This document shows positions 35,701 to 44,700 of a DNA stretch of 64,000 nucleotides, piece after piece (within the stretch, counting starts at the first letter, position 1; the number at the start of each line of letters is the position of its first letter). The DNA comes from Hymenobacter crusticola (GTDB lineage Bacteria; Bacteroidota; Bacteroidia; Cytophagales; Hymenobacteraceae): the NCBI RefSeq assembly GCF_002154225.1, contig NZ_MTSE01000004.1:186001-250000 (forward strand). The letters are read 5' to 3'. The notes under the pieces were generated by a model. It was not told the origin of the DNA. It made no database searches and worked only from the letters and a program-made list of their open reading frames with translations. A program made the position numbers and the translations under genes.

Positions 35701-35893
35701 CCCGAAGGGCTTGGTCAATACGCTGCGCTTGCAAACCCTGCGCCTCTACGCCAACGCCCAGAACCCCCTGACGCTGACCAAATACAAAGGCTTCACGCCC
35801 GAAGTGGGCGGCACGCCCACCTACGCCGGCCTCGACCAGAACGTGTACCCGTTGGCGGCCACCTACAATCTCGGTATCAATATCGGCTTCTAA
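32723..35893 (+). CDS. SusC/RagA-type TonB-linked outer-membrane transporter
   Basis: This 1056-residue protein has a long signal peptide ending near LTAQAAP. A carboxypeptidase-like domain follows (VTGRVVDEKGEALPGVNVVVKN, about residues 51-125). It continues with LDEVVVVGYGTQTKREVTGA, then a plug with VQITNAGVPGTAPQIRVRG, SPLYVVDGTLLPAG and ILKDAASASIYGIQAANGVVLVTTK. The barrel ends NLGINIGF. Its SusD partner starts 20 bases downstream on the same strand. The ligand is not predictable, as no glycan enzyme is encoded next to it. Confidence 0.94.
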   Translation: MRILLFLGRYNPSARWATVLVSGLSLSQASLLTAQAAPSWQQQAPQTGTPVTGRVVDEKGEALPGVNVVVKNTSIGTATNVEGQYSLNVPAGATLVFSFIGYSPQELVVNGRSTLDVRFASPQARSLDEVVVVGYGTQTKREVTGAIASVKGTELVNQASQNPVSSLQGKVAGVQITNAGVPGTAPQIRVRGTGSLAGVSPLYVVDGTLLPAGSDLAFLNQDDIASVEILKDAASASIYGIQAANGVVLVTTKRGQAGKTRVNYNGFGGVQTVTNRIKMANARQYAELLNEKYVLTGIDPSNKLSPELPSTDWLKEVTRTAATQNHQLSLSGGSEKASYTFSGSYLRQEGVLQKNDFERITARLQTDFALNDHIKVGYSASFANLDAHDAPGLASSIFPSYSGLGGAATGTSSNFALGGSNVFAQAYVAPPVLPVFQANGRYGDPGLIGSGLGNFGNPRGTLDYFVQRSQGQTLVSNAFASFNFLQYLTLRTSVGISYNAAKFYNYQKADSLTTFQVYRGNTLRKGTSQGNQLQWENTLTFDRTFGTDHHLTALLGTTALRYRTEQIIGAVNGVQAGSSDSYYFNLGTVGTATLANPVDLYTIFSLFARVNYAYKERYLLTASFRRDGASKYTGSDRYGNFPSVGLGWVVSEEDFLKESSVFNFLKLRASYGLLGNSQVPNNIAVSVVDFYPTYAGFFGIPSTPITGANISTLAAGRVRWEKVREADAGLEMGFINNQLSVELDYYNRRTIDAVFPVPILSGPGYANSIGYLDNNATFQNQGVEAAVRWNSASTGDFSYSVGLVGAYNQNKVISTASGAPLFSGALPLGDYRTTISQIGAPIGAFYGYQAVGVFQNMQQVAESAQSSTAKPGDLRYQDQNGDGLLDARDYVVLGNPNPRFTYGLNTNFRYKAFDLQLDVQGVGGVELFNALRLLRVGNENYTQDFYNNRWRGAGTSNSYPSADLSGRNLDPSSYYVEKGDYIRLRNVQLGFNFPKGLVNTLRLQTLRLYANAQNPLTLTKYKGFTPEVGGTPTYAGLDQNVYPLAATYNLGINIGF

Positions 35894-35913
35894 CGACCTA
35901 GCCTCTATCCGCT

Positions 35914-37386
35914 ATGAACAAGATTACACCTGCGTACCCGGCCCGGCGCCGGCTATGGCCCACGCTGGCCGTGCTAGGTCTTACGCTCGGCTTGAGCGTG
36001 TCGTGCAGCGACTTCCTCAATGTGCAGCCCCAAGGGCAGCCCGTGGTGGCCGAATTTTTCAAAAACCAAAGCGACGCCGCGGCCGCCGTTAGCTCCTGCT
36101 ACGCCAAGCTGCGCGAATACAACCTAGTCGCTTTCAACTGGCTATCCGTCACAACATTGCCCTCCGACGACGCTGATAAAGGCAGCGTACCCGGCGACGG
36201 CGACTACCTTAACGATTACTCTTTCTTCCGCTTCACGGCCACGGCAGGCTCGGCCGAGGGCTACTGGCTCGGGCAATACCAGCAAGTGCTGCTCTGCAAC
36301 CAAGTTATCCTGAACGTGCCCAACATCGACATGGAGGCTAGCTTGCGCAGTCGCTACGTGGCCGAAGTGCAGTTTCTGCGGGCGCTGGCGTACTTCAACC
36401 TAGTTCGGGCTTACGGGGGCGTGCCGCTCTACACCAAGCCGGCTGTTACGATAGAGGAGCAGAACATTCCGCGCGCCAGTCGCGAGGAAGTGTATGCGCT
36501 TATTATCAGCGACCTGACCGCCGCCGCTGGTGTTCTGCCCGTGTCGTACCCCAACAGCGACGTGGGGCGGGTGACCAAAGGTGCGGCCTTGTCGTTGCTG
36601 GCGAAGGCGCAGCTCTACCAGAAAAACTACACCGCCTCGCTAGCCGCCTCCGACCAAGTGCTGACCCTAGGCTACTCGCTGGTGCCAGATTTTTACCGCA
36701 TGTTCCGCATCGAGGGCGAGAACGGGCCGGAGTCGATTTTTGAAGTGCAGTGCACCTCCTTGCCCGGCAACTGCGACGTGGCCAACTCCTACTGGGCCGA
36801 AGCCCAGATGGCGCGGCCCCAACTCGGCTGGGGTTTCTGCACGCCTTCGGCCGACCTAGCCGCCGCCTTCGAGCCCGGCGACAAACGCAAGCTAGGCACC
36901 ATCATGGAGCGCGGCACCACCACCCCCGACGGCGACTCTATCTATACGAGCAACTCCAACGAGCGCTACAACATGAAGGCTTACGTGCCCAACTCGGTGG
37001 ATAAATCGTGCGGCTACGGCCGCGACCAGAACATCCGGGTGCTACGGTTTGGGGAAGTTCTGCTGCTCAACGCCGAAGCCGCCAACGAGCTAGGCCAGAC
37101 TGCCAAAGCCCTAGCCACCGTGAACCGCGTGCGCGCCCGCGCTGGCCTCACGGCTCTCAGCAGCAGCCTCTCGCAAGAACAGCTGCGCCAAGCCATCTGG
37201 CAAGAGCGCCGCGTGGAGCTAGCCCTCGAATACGGCGACCGATATTTTGACCTTGTGCGCCAAGGCCGCGCCGCCACCGTGCTGAAAAGCCGCGGCTTCG
37301 TAGCCGGTAAAAGTGAAGTTTTCCCCATTCCGCTCAGCCAAATCCAACTCAGCGGCGGTAAGCTGACCCAAAATCCAGGGTATTAA
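35914..37386 (+). CDS. SusD/RagB-like outer-membrane lipoprotein
   Basis: This 490-residue lipoprotein has the leader lipobox LSVSC (Cys about residue 31), then SDFLNVQPQGQPV. It carries SusD blocks VQFLRALAYFNLVRAYGGVPL, KGAALSLLAKAQLYQKNY, VLRFGEVLLLNAEAANELG and QERRVELALEYGDRYFDLVRQG, ending PIPLSQIQLSGGKLTQNPGY. It is a complete, typical family member. It lies 20 bases after the SusC-like gene and should form its surface lid. Confidence 0.94.
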   Translation: MNKITPAYPARRRLWPTLAVLGLTLGLSVSCSDFLNVQPQGQPVVAEFFKNQSDAAAAVSSCYAKLREYNLVAFNWLSVTTLPSDDADKGSVPGDGDYLNDYSFFRFTATAGSAEGYWLGQYQQVLLCNQVILNVPNIDMEASLRSRYVAEVQFLRALAYFNLVRAYGGVPLYTKPAVTIEEQNIPRASREEVYALIISDLTAAAGVLPVSYPNSDVGRVTKGAALSLLAKAQLYQKNYTASLAASDQVLTLGYSLVPDFYRMFRIEGENGPESIFEVQCTSLPGNCDVANSYWAEAQMARPQLGWGFCTPSADLAAAFEPGDKRKLGTIMERGTTTPDGDSIYTSNSNERYNMKAYVPNSVDKSCGYGRDQNIRVLRFGEVLLLNAEAANELGQTAKALATVNRVRARAGLTALSSSLSQEQLRQAIWQERRVELALEYGDRYFDLVRQGRAATVLKSRGFVAGKSEVFPIPLSQIQLSGGKLTQNPGY

Positions 37387-37400
37387 GTCACTGACCAGTT

Positions 37401-37485
37401 AGCAGCTTTTCAGTTATTAGTTAAGGAACGTCATGTCGACCAACGGGAGACATGACGTTCCTTAACTAATAACTGAAAAGCTGCT
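37401..37485. repeat. 85-base hairpin with perfect 37-base arms
   Basis: Arms 37401-37437 and 37449-37485 are perfect inverted copies with an 11-base loop. It occupies nearly the whole 98-base gap between the converging SusD-like and Crp/Fnr genes, and its right arm ends on the first base of the Crp/Fnr stop codon. It could terminate both transcripts, but the perfect pairing far exceeds normal terminators. Confidence 0.75.
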
Positions 37486-38063
37486 TATTCGTGGCCCATT
37501 TTTGCGCGGATCTTGCTTAGGAACTCGGGTGTGAAACCTAGGTAGGAGGCGAGCATATATTGCGGTACGCGTTGCACAAACTCCGGCTGGGCTTTCGTGA
37601 AAGCTTGGTAACGTGCCTCGCCTGATAAGCCGAACAGAAACTTGAACCGAAACTGCGCCGCGGTCATGGCGCGTTGGAAAATGATGCGGAAGTAGCGTTC
37701 CAGTTGCGGCAAACGCCGCAAGACCTCCTCCTGGGCTTGTGGGTCGAGGGCGGCCACCTCCACGTCCTCTACGGCCTGAAGGTAGAAATCGGAAGGAGAG
37801 TGGGCGCTAAGGCTAGCGTAGTCGGCTACCCACCAGTTCTCGATGCTGAAGTAGGTGGTGTGCTCCTTGCCGGCTTCGGTGAGAAAGTAGGTGCGCACGC
37901 AGCCCTTCAGCACAAAATAATTGGCCGGGCACACCTGCCCGGCAGTCAGCAGAAAGTCTTTGCGGGCAATAGCCTGGTGGCGTAGGTAGCTGAGCAACAA
38001 GTCGATTTCGGCGGGTGCGAGCGTTACGTACCGGGCAATGTGGGCAAGCAGCGGAGCATACAT
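37485..38063 (-). CDS. Crp/Fnr-family transcriptional regulator
   Basis: This 192-residue regulator starts MYAPLLAHIARYVTLAPAEI. The cyclic-nucleotide-binding fold spans about residues 10-125 (KDFLLTAGQVCPANYFVLKGCVR, EHTTYFSIENWWVADYAS). The C-terminal helix-turn-helix is short (RVPQYMLASYLGFTPEFLSKIR), as usual for this Bacteroidota subgroup. The cAMP-binding Arg pattern is not obvious, so the effector is unknown. The open frame extends to 38156, but that part reads through AT-rich non-coding sequence. Confidence 0.85.
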   Translation of the reverse strand: MYAPLLAHIARYVTLAPAEIDLLLSYLRHQAIARKDFLLTAGQVCPANYFVLKGCVRTYFLTEAGKEHTTYFSIENWWVADYASLSAHSPSDFYLQAVEDVEVAALDPQAQEEVLRRLPQLERYFRIIFQRAMTAAQFRFKFLFGLSGEARYQAFTKAQPEFVQRVPQYMLASYLGFTPEFLSKIRAKMGHE

Positions 38064-38137
38064 GGCGGTAAAATAGCGGAAAGCTTCGCCGAACAGTAAC
38101 CTAGCTCGGAAGCAAAGCGGGTAGATGCATTGTATAA

Positions 38138-38175
38138 AAAAAGCCCGTCGCAACACACGTTGCGACGGGCTTTTT
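38138..38175 (-). terminator. Intrinsic terminator
   Basis: AAAAAGCCCGTCGCAAC and GTTGCGACGGGCTTTTT are perfect 17-base arms with a 4-base loop and A/T tracts. It lies 24 bases after the last stop of the decayed gene at 38199-38608 and probably once terminated it. It could also protect the Crp/Fnr region from read-through. Confidence 0.85.
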
Positions 38176-38198
38176 AGTGGGTGAGCCTAGAAGCTAGC

Positions 38199-38608
38199 TT
38201 ACTGACAAGCAGCTTTGTTGAACGTTTTGGAAGCATCGTCTAGCTGCTTTTACCAGTCAGGATTGAAGCCGGCGGTGATGCTTCTAAACTTCGGATACGG
38301 AATCACAATGGGGGGTTTGCTCCAGTGGCCACCGCCAATCGAGTGGGATGAGGATGCCGTTGGGGTACACTTCGCCGTTATATAAGTAGGTGTTCGTGCT
38401 ACCTAGCCCCGAAACTTCGTACACGTACAGGTCATAGGAGCTGCCGTTATCGTGAATTTCTTGCAGGAAAATGCTGCTAGCCGTCAGGTTATAGGTCACG
38501 AGTACGTCGCCACCACTCCAAACCGGCGCGCAACCGCCTGTCTCTACAATCTTGTGTACTTTCAGCCGCGCTTGGCTCCGGCCAAGTTCAGAATCTATTA
38601 CTGTTTAT
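38199..38608 (-). pseudogene. Decayed gene of unknown family
   Basis: A minus-strand reading frame shows protein-like sequence with no start codon at its 5' end: ELGRSQARLKVHKIVETGG, APVWSGGDVLVTYNLTASS, then SYDLYVYEVSGLGSTNTYLY. It runs into a stop at 38284. Coding resemblance continues in another frame (GGGHWSKPPIVIPYPKFRSI, TAGFNPDW), followed by an in-frame TAA and then KQLDDASKTFNKAACQ to the final stop at 38199. So one frameshift, one nonsense codon and a missing N-terminus are inferred. A good terminator is kept just downstream. The original function is not recognised. Confidence 0.55.
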
Positions 38609-38619
38609 CATCGCTACCT

Positions 38620-39492
38620 ATGGCTACTACTTCGATGAAGGGTGAGCACGTGAAAAATATTGGCCTAGTAGTGCTAGGTATTCTTTGTGCTGCCACGGGG
38701 CTGAAAAGCTTTTTGCTGTCGAGCCACTTCATTGATGGGGGCGTGACGGGCATTTCGATGCTTTTAGCCCAAATCATGGGTGTGCCGCTGGCGTTGCTGC
38801 TCCTGGTCATCAACCTGCCTTTTCTAGCCCTAGGCTACCGGCAGATCGGGCGCGGCTTTGCCCTAAAGAGTGCCGCAGCTATTGGAGGGCTCTCGATAAC
38901 AGTAGCCCTGGTGCCCTTTCCCGATATCACGCCCGATTTGCTGCTCACGGCTGTGTTTGGCGGCTTGTTTATTGGGGCAGGTATCGGCTTGGCTATGCGC
39001 GGGGGAGCGGTATTAGACGGCACCGAAATTGCCGCGCTACTCATCAGCAAGCACAGCCCGCTGCTAAAAGTCAGCGACGTGATTTTGCTGCTCAACGTCT
39101 TTATTTTCGGAGCGGCCGCTTTCTTCCTAGGTACGCAAGCGGCTCTGTATTCTATTCTGACCTACGTGGCGGCCTCCAAGGCTCTGGATTTTTTGCTCAA
39201 TGGACTTGAGCAGTACACTGGCGTCACCATTGTGTCTGAGCACAGCGAAGCCATTCGCCAGACTATCACGCAAGAGCTAGGTCGGGGCGTCACTATTTAC
39301 CAAGGCAAGCGCGGGTATGGTAAGCGAGGGGAGCAGCAGGAGGCGCGCGACATCGTGTTTACGGTTGTCACGCGGCTGGAACTGCCGCAACTGCGCACAA
39401 CTGTGCGGCGCATTGATCCCCATGCCTTCCTAATCCAACAGAGTATTGACGATGCCGAAGGTGGGATGGTCAAAAAACGCCCTCTGCACTAA
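38620..39492 (+). CDS. YitT-family membrane protein (DUF161/DUF2179)
   Basis: This 290-residue inner-membrane protein has about five or six hydrophobic segments in its first 190 residues. The first, NIGLVVLGILCAATGLKSFLL, is followed by the diagnostic SHFIDGGVTGISMLLAQ and then GAGIGLAMRGGAVLDGTEIAALL. The cytosolic C-terminal DUF2179 domain (about residues 205-290) has VTIVSEHSEAIRQTI, LGRGVTIYQGKRGY and IDPHAFLIQ. The function of YitT proteins is unknown; some roles in transport or envelope stress have been suggested. The start ATG at 38620 gives the correct N-terminus. It begins 12 bases past the edge of the decayed minus-strand gene. Confidence 0.88.
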   Translation: MATTSMKGEHVKNIGLVVLGILCAATGLKSFLLSSHFIDGGVTGISMLLAQIMGVPLALLLLVINLPFLALGYRQIGRGFALKSAAAIGGLSITVALVPFPDITPDLLLTAVFGGLFIGAGIGLAMRGGAVLDGTEIAALLISKHSPLLKVSDVILLLNVFIFGAAAFFLGTQAALYSILTYVAASKALDFLLNGLEQYTGVTIVSEHSEAIRQTITQELGRGVTIYQGKRGYGKRGEQQEARDIVFTVVTRLELPQLRTTVRRIDPHAFLIQQSIDDAEGGMVKKRPLH

Positions 39493-39597
39493 ACCACGGT
39501 GCTACTACAGCACGCGTCTTACGCTAGTTCTTCCTGCTTCTCATAGCACTGCTCTTGGGGCTGACTGTGCCGTTCGTAGAAGTTAGAGCTAGGTTGC

Positions 39598-41643
39598 TCA
39601 AGCAGGTAAAAAAGGGCTGATTGTCCCAAAATACGTGAGCGTGAGCTGGTGCATGGCCCGGGTGCAGGCTACGTAGAGCATACTTTTATCTACCTCCGTT
39701 TGGTAAGTACGGACGGAGGCGAAGGGCACAATCACCTCATCGAATTCCAGGCCTTTTGCTAAGTGGGCCGTGGTAATAATAATCCCTTCTTTGAAGGACG
39801 TAGACTCAGCCGTGAGCAGCTGCACACCGGCTGTTTGAAGCGCCTGATGCGTATTCTCGGCTTGCCGCTGGGTTTTGCAGATGATGCCCAGTGAGCGGTA
39901 GCCTGAAAGGGTAAAGGTCGCCAGCAGTTGCTTGATTCCTATCAGCTCCTCTTCTTTGCTCGTAAAGCGAACTACCTGGGGCTCCCGTCCATGCCGTTCG
40001 AGCGGGATAATGTCGGGGTTGGGAATGATCCGTTGCGCGAAGGCCGTAATCTCGACGGTCGAGCGGTAGCTGCGGTACAGCTTGACCACATCCGCCTGCG
40101 GGAAGACGCGCTCGATGGTTTCGGCGGAGGAGGCGCTGTACGGATTCACCGCCTGGCTGACATCCCCTAGGATGGTCTTTCGGCACCGAAACAACCGCGA
40201 CAACACGGCGTAGTGCACGGGGGTATAATCCTGCATCTCATCCACCAGCAAATGCTTGACCTGCTCGTAGGCCGTAAGGCCTTCTAGGCGTAGGCGCAGA
40301 TAAATCAAAGCAAAGACATCCGCGTATTCCAGCCGCAGGTGGTGGTCAAGCTTTAGCAGTTCGGGCCGGCCGATCCAGCGGTAAAAGTCCCGGTAAAGGT
40401 CGAGTACCTGGTGAAACTTAAACATGCGGGGAATGGCTTCCCCAATCTTGCCTTTCTCCGCCCCCGTGAGCTTGCGGTCAGCCGCGCTCCGCACGTGGTC
40501 TCGAACATCTTGTGCGACCAGCGCAAACCGTTTTAAGAGCGGAATGCGATGGTAGGCCTTGAACCTGCTCTCTATGAAAGAACCAGGAACCAGGGTTTTG
40601 CCAACCCGAAGTTCGGTAACGGTGAAGTAATGGTTCTCAACGTGAAGCAAGTATTGGTTCAGCTGGCTGAGGAAGTCAAACGAAGATTTGAACCGGATGC
40701 GCTCAACGAAAGCGAGGTCGTTTGTTTCCAGTAGCGCGGATACCTGCTCAAAGAAGGTCTGAAACGTGTATCGGTTGTCGAGCAGATCAGCCGCCAGCTC
40801 TTCCATGCCCAGCTCGGGAATGTTTTCTTCCCCTAGTTCGGGCAAAACGTTCGAGATGTAATCCGCAAAGACTTTGTTGGGCGAAAGAATAAGAATGTCT
40901 TTGGCCGCGATGGTTTCCCGGTAGCGGTACAGCAAAAACGCAATGCGGTGCAAGGCAATAGACGTTTTGCCCGAGCCGGCCACGCCCTGGATGACCATCA
41001 CCGGTGCGGTTTCGTTGCGAATCACCGCGTTCTGGTCCCGTTGGATAGTCGCGACGATGTTTTTCATCTTGTCGTCGGAAGACCTAGCTAGCTCTTGCTG
41101 CAAAACGTCATCGTGGATGTTCACGTCGTTTTCGAGCATGAACTCCAGACGACCGTCCCGAATCTTGTATTGCCGTTTTAGCTCGATGCGCCCCTGAATT
41201 GTGCCGGAAGGAGTCGTGTAGGCGGCTTCCCCTAGCTCGAAGTCATAGAACAAGGAGGAAATGGGGGCCCGCCAATCGTAAATCAGGTTTTGGCGCTGCC
41301 GCTCATCGAAGAAGGAATGCACCCCAATATAAACCGGGGATTTGCCCTGGGTTGGAGAAACAAAATCGAGACGGCCAAAGTACGGGGATTGCAGTAGCTT
41401 GAAGAGGTTGCGTTTCCGGGCCACGGCGGCTTCGCCCGTAAAGGCCATGCGGTCAATGGATTGACCAGCGGCAACCATATCGGCTTCGTCCATGCCAGAT
41501 TGGTGCTCGTGGATATAGCTTTTCTTTTGCCGGAGCTCGTCGGAAAACTGCTTAACGGCATCATCGACCCGGCGGATCGCCAACGTAAGCTTCTCCTTCA
41601 CCTCTTCTAGGTATTCTCGCTCTTCTTGTTCAGTAATATTCAT
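39598..41643 (-). CDS. helD: HelD-like UvrD/Rep-type ATPase
   Basis: This 681-residue protein starts MNITEQEEREYLEEVKEKL with a long N-terminal coiled coil (about residues 5-50), typical of HelD, which rescues stalled RNA polymerase by prying it off DNA. Superfamily 1 helicase motifs follow: Walker A GVAGSGKTSIALHR near residue 220, the DEXQ box LLVDEMQDYTP near residue 480, LYRSYRST, and motifs V/VI TAHLAKGLEFDEVIV and LYVACTRAMHQL near the end. The IYDWRAPISSLFYDFELGEA block is specific for the HelD group. The frame is open to 41856, but the ATG at 41643 fits the family N-terminus. Confidence 0.88.
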   Translation of the reverse strand: MNITEQEEREYLEEVKEKLTLAIRRVDDAVKQFSDELRQKKSYIHEHQSGMDEADMVAAGQSIDRMAFTGEAAVARKRNLFKLLQSPYFGRLDFVSPTQGKSPVYIGVHSFFDERQRQNLIYDWRAPISSLFYDFELGEAAYTTPSGTIQGRIELKRQYKIRDGRLEFMLENDVNIHDDVLQQELARSSDDKMKNIVATIQRDQNAVIRNETAPVMVIQGVAGSGKTSIALHRIAFLLYRYRETIAAKDILILSPNKVFADYISNVLPELGEENIPELGMEELAADLLDNRYTFQTFFEQVSALLETNDLAFVERIRFKSSFDFLSQLNQYLLHVENHYFTVTELRVGKTLVPGSFIESRFKAYHRIPLLKRFALVAQDVRDHVRSAADRKLTGAEKGKIGEAIPRMFKFHQVLDLYRDFYRWIGRPELLKLDHHLRLEYADVFALIYLRLRLEGLTAYEQVKHLLVDEMQDYTPVHYAVLSRLFRCRKTILGDVSQAVNPYSASSAETIERVFPQADVVKLYRSYRSTVEITAFAQRIIPNPDIIPLERHGREPQVVRFTSKEEELIGIKQLLATFTLSGYRSLGIICKTQRQAENTHQALQTAGVQLLTAESTSFKEGIIITTAHLAKGLEFDEVIVPFASVRTYQTEVDKSMLYVACTRAMHQLTLTYFGTISPFLPA

Positions 41644-41780
41644 CCCGCGCGGCGCATGTAAAAGAACCCCAAAGGTGGCATCAAATTCTGGTTGAGAGAA
41701 GCAGATGGCTTTGATCGGCCATTTGATTGTAAGGTAGCAACCCTGTACGGCTTGTACTCCATTACGGCCGCTGATTGCTG

Positions 41781-44700
41781 TTACAACAAGGTGATGCGTT
41801 TTACAATCCTGCCTACCGGCGTTTCGATGACTGCTAGGTAAAGGCCGGCTCGGCAATGTGTTAGGGCTACGGTAAGCTCATCGGAAGTAGCAGCGGGTAC
41901 TAATTCAGTGGCAATCAGATCACCGATAGGAGTATAGATGTGCACTCGCTCGACCACAAAGTCCGCGTGCCGCCAGCTAATCGTGACCTTATCCTGGGTG
42001 GGATTAGGGTAAACCGTAACTGCTTCATTTAGCGGTAAGGTACTAACGCTGAACGTCTCTGCCGACTTTCCTGTGCCACCAGCGCCCGCCGCAAACAATG
42101 CGCCCGTGCTAGCTCCACGAGGTACTACTACGTCCACGCTCGTGGCAGTGGCTCGCAGAATGTGGGCAGCTAGCCTCCCAAACAGAATCGTGTCATTCAG
42201 CCCTTCCTCGCGAAAGTTGCGCCCAGTGATGGTAACCGTCGTGCCAACGGGGCCGTGAGTAGGGCTAAAACTCGTGATAAGTGGCGCCGGAATAATAAGC
42301 AAGTCCGTAGCCGTCGTGGCCTGCCCACCGGGCGTCTGCACCTGGATAGGCCCAGTTTGAGCTGTTGCTGGCACCTTCACGGCTACGTGCGTTGCCGATG
42401 CTTGTAGCACTTGGCCGACTTGCCCCCCACCGAACGTAACCACGTTTCGCGAAGCAACAGGGGCAAAATTGGTCCCCGTCAAGGTAACAATGGCGCCGGT
42501 ACGTGCCCGACCCGGCAGGGCACTAGTGATAGTAGGGGGATACCATACCTGAAAAGGCTGCGCGCTTTCTACCGACCCGCCTAGGGTCCGCACGCTGATG
42601 GTACCGAGAGTGGCACCCATTGGCACTACTACTTGCAAACTGTTGGCGGTAGCCGCAAGCACCCGGGCCGGAATGCCGTTGAAGGCAACGGTGTCTTGCG
42701 CCGTCACTGCTGAGAAGTGCGTACCACTCAAGATAACTGTAGAACCAGGTTGCCCCTCTCCCGGAGTAACGCTGGTGAGCGTGGGCGGTTGGAACACGGT
42801 GAATGGGATGCTATGCGCTCCGCCGTCTGCTGTGGTCAGCGTAACCGCGCCGGTGGCGGCCCCGGTAGGTACCCGCACCGTGAGGGTCGTGCTGGTAGCG
42901 CTTTGCACTTGGGCCACTACCCCATTGAATGCTACCCGATTACCCGTTGTAGTTGGAGAAAAGTTGCGGCCGGTGAGCGTAACCAAAGTGCCAAAACGGC
43001 CTTGGGCCGGCGCAATAGCAGTAATAGTAGGCGAGGCTAGCACCTCTGAGTACTGAAGGGCTATGGCCGGCACTACATTCAGCGGCAGGTCATAAATTCG
43101 ATTAGTCGTTGTGTCCGTCCGGACAGGTTCGTTGTAATCGAAGAAGATGTCAGCGAAGTTGTCGATACGCGTACGGGCTGGCAAGGCCGCTTTTGGCTTG
43201 ATGCTAAACTGCACAAAACCATGGCTGCCCGCCAGATTGTGGGTGCTATCTGGCAGCATGATATTGTCGAACGTAAACGTGAGCACCGGGCGCTGATGGC
43301 CAGTAATGGTCAGCAGATACGGGTGCGACACTGCGCCTACCTGTAGGGTGCGCAGGTCCAAGTTGGCGGCTAGCGTATCTACTACAGCCACTCGGTACGC
43401 GACGTCGTTGCCTGTATTCTGGAACCGGATTTGATACCGCAAGGCCTCCGTGGTGGGCGTATAGTGTTGGGCCGTGACCCCCTGTGGTACCACTTGTTTA
43501 TCATTAGGATCGTACGAGTCGAGAATCGGTTGGCAGTCTTCTGCTACTTCCGGGTACGGGTCGTTTGGCGACATCGACAGCATGGCCGCACTGGGCAACG
43601 TAGTGGTACGTAGGGCGGGCAATTCTACGGTAGCACTCGCTTTTTGCCCGTAAGGATGGTTGGTAGGCTGATCTACTTCCACCCGCACGACTGGCCCAGT
43701 AGCGCTCCAGCGCAAAACCAGACTGTCGCCAGCAGCCCGGGAAATATTGCGAATCATAGCTAGCTGTGCATCCTGGTAAATTCGGAGCGTTAGGCTATCG
43801 GAGGTCGCACGGCTACCACGGTTGCTTACCGCAAAGCGCACCTGATTGCTCCCCACGACTTGGCCAGTGACAGCCATAGACGCTTGGTTCCAACCCGAAG
43901 GGGGCGCGTAGGTGGTTACGGGGGTAATCCAGGCGCGGGTGCACACGGTCAGACCGCGGATTGCAGGGTTGCCGCACGACACCGAGTCTTGAATGTGGAT
44001 CGTTCCGTGCTGGTTCGGTGGCAGCGCCCCTACCTGAAATACGTAGTGGCCCGCCGCATCTCGGGTATGCGGTACATCGGCCCGCACAAAGATAACTTCT
44101 GGTGGCAACGCTACCGTGACGGTGGCATTCGGTGCGGCCGCGAAGCCGGTATTGGCGTAGCTTACGGCCGTGTTGTTGCGAAAGCAACGTCGTCGCCGAT
44201 CCGAGGCTACGCTCACCGTCAGGTGCGGAGCAGTGGTGACCTGATTGCCAAAGTTGGGGCCACCGACAGCGTTGCCATACGAGCGGAAGAAAATCGCAGC
44301 CGTGCTGGCGCAGCGTTGCTGCACTACCCGGCCGGGCTGCGGGGCCGGCAGTAGTTGTTGTACAGTGTATGCACCCGTATCCACAGCTACCGTGTAGTTG
44401 CCGTTTTCATCGGTCAGCCCGTAAAAACTTCCTGGCTCGGCTACCACAACCATATTCGGCAGCGCTGGCTCGTTGGCTTGCTGCACGCAATCGTTGTTCA
44501 GATCCTGAAACACCTTCCCGCTAATGAGATTCTCGAGGGGCTGCGTGGTAGCCCCGTAAAACTCCAGCTTATTCTGTCCTTGGTAAGCACAAGTCAGTCG
44601 GGTTCCACGTTGATTGACGGTGATAATACCCGCACCCCCTTCCAGTTTCACCTGTCGAGTGCTGTTGCCTTCAAACATGGTGATATAATTGTTGCGGCCG

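Noticed and set aside
41644..41856. N-terminal extension of the HelD-like gene overlapping the end of the giant T9SS gene
   Set aside because: The HelD family N-terminus starts at the ATG at 41643, which removes the overlap.
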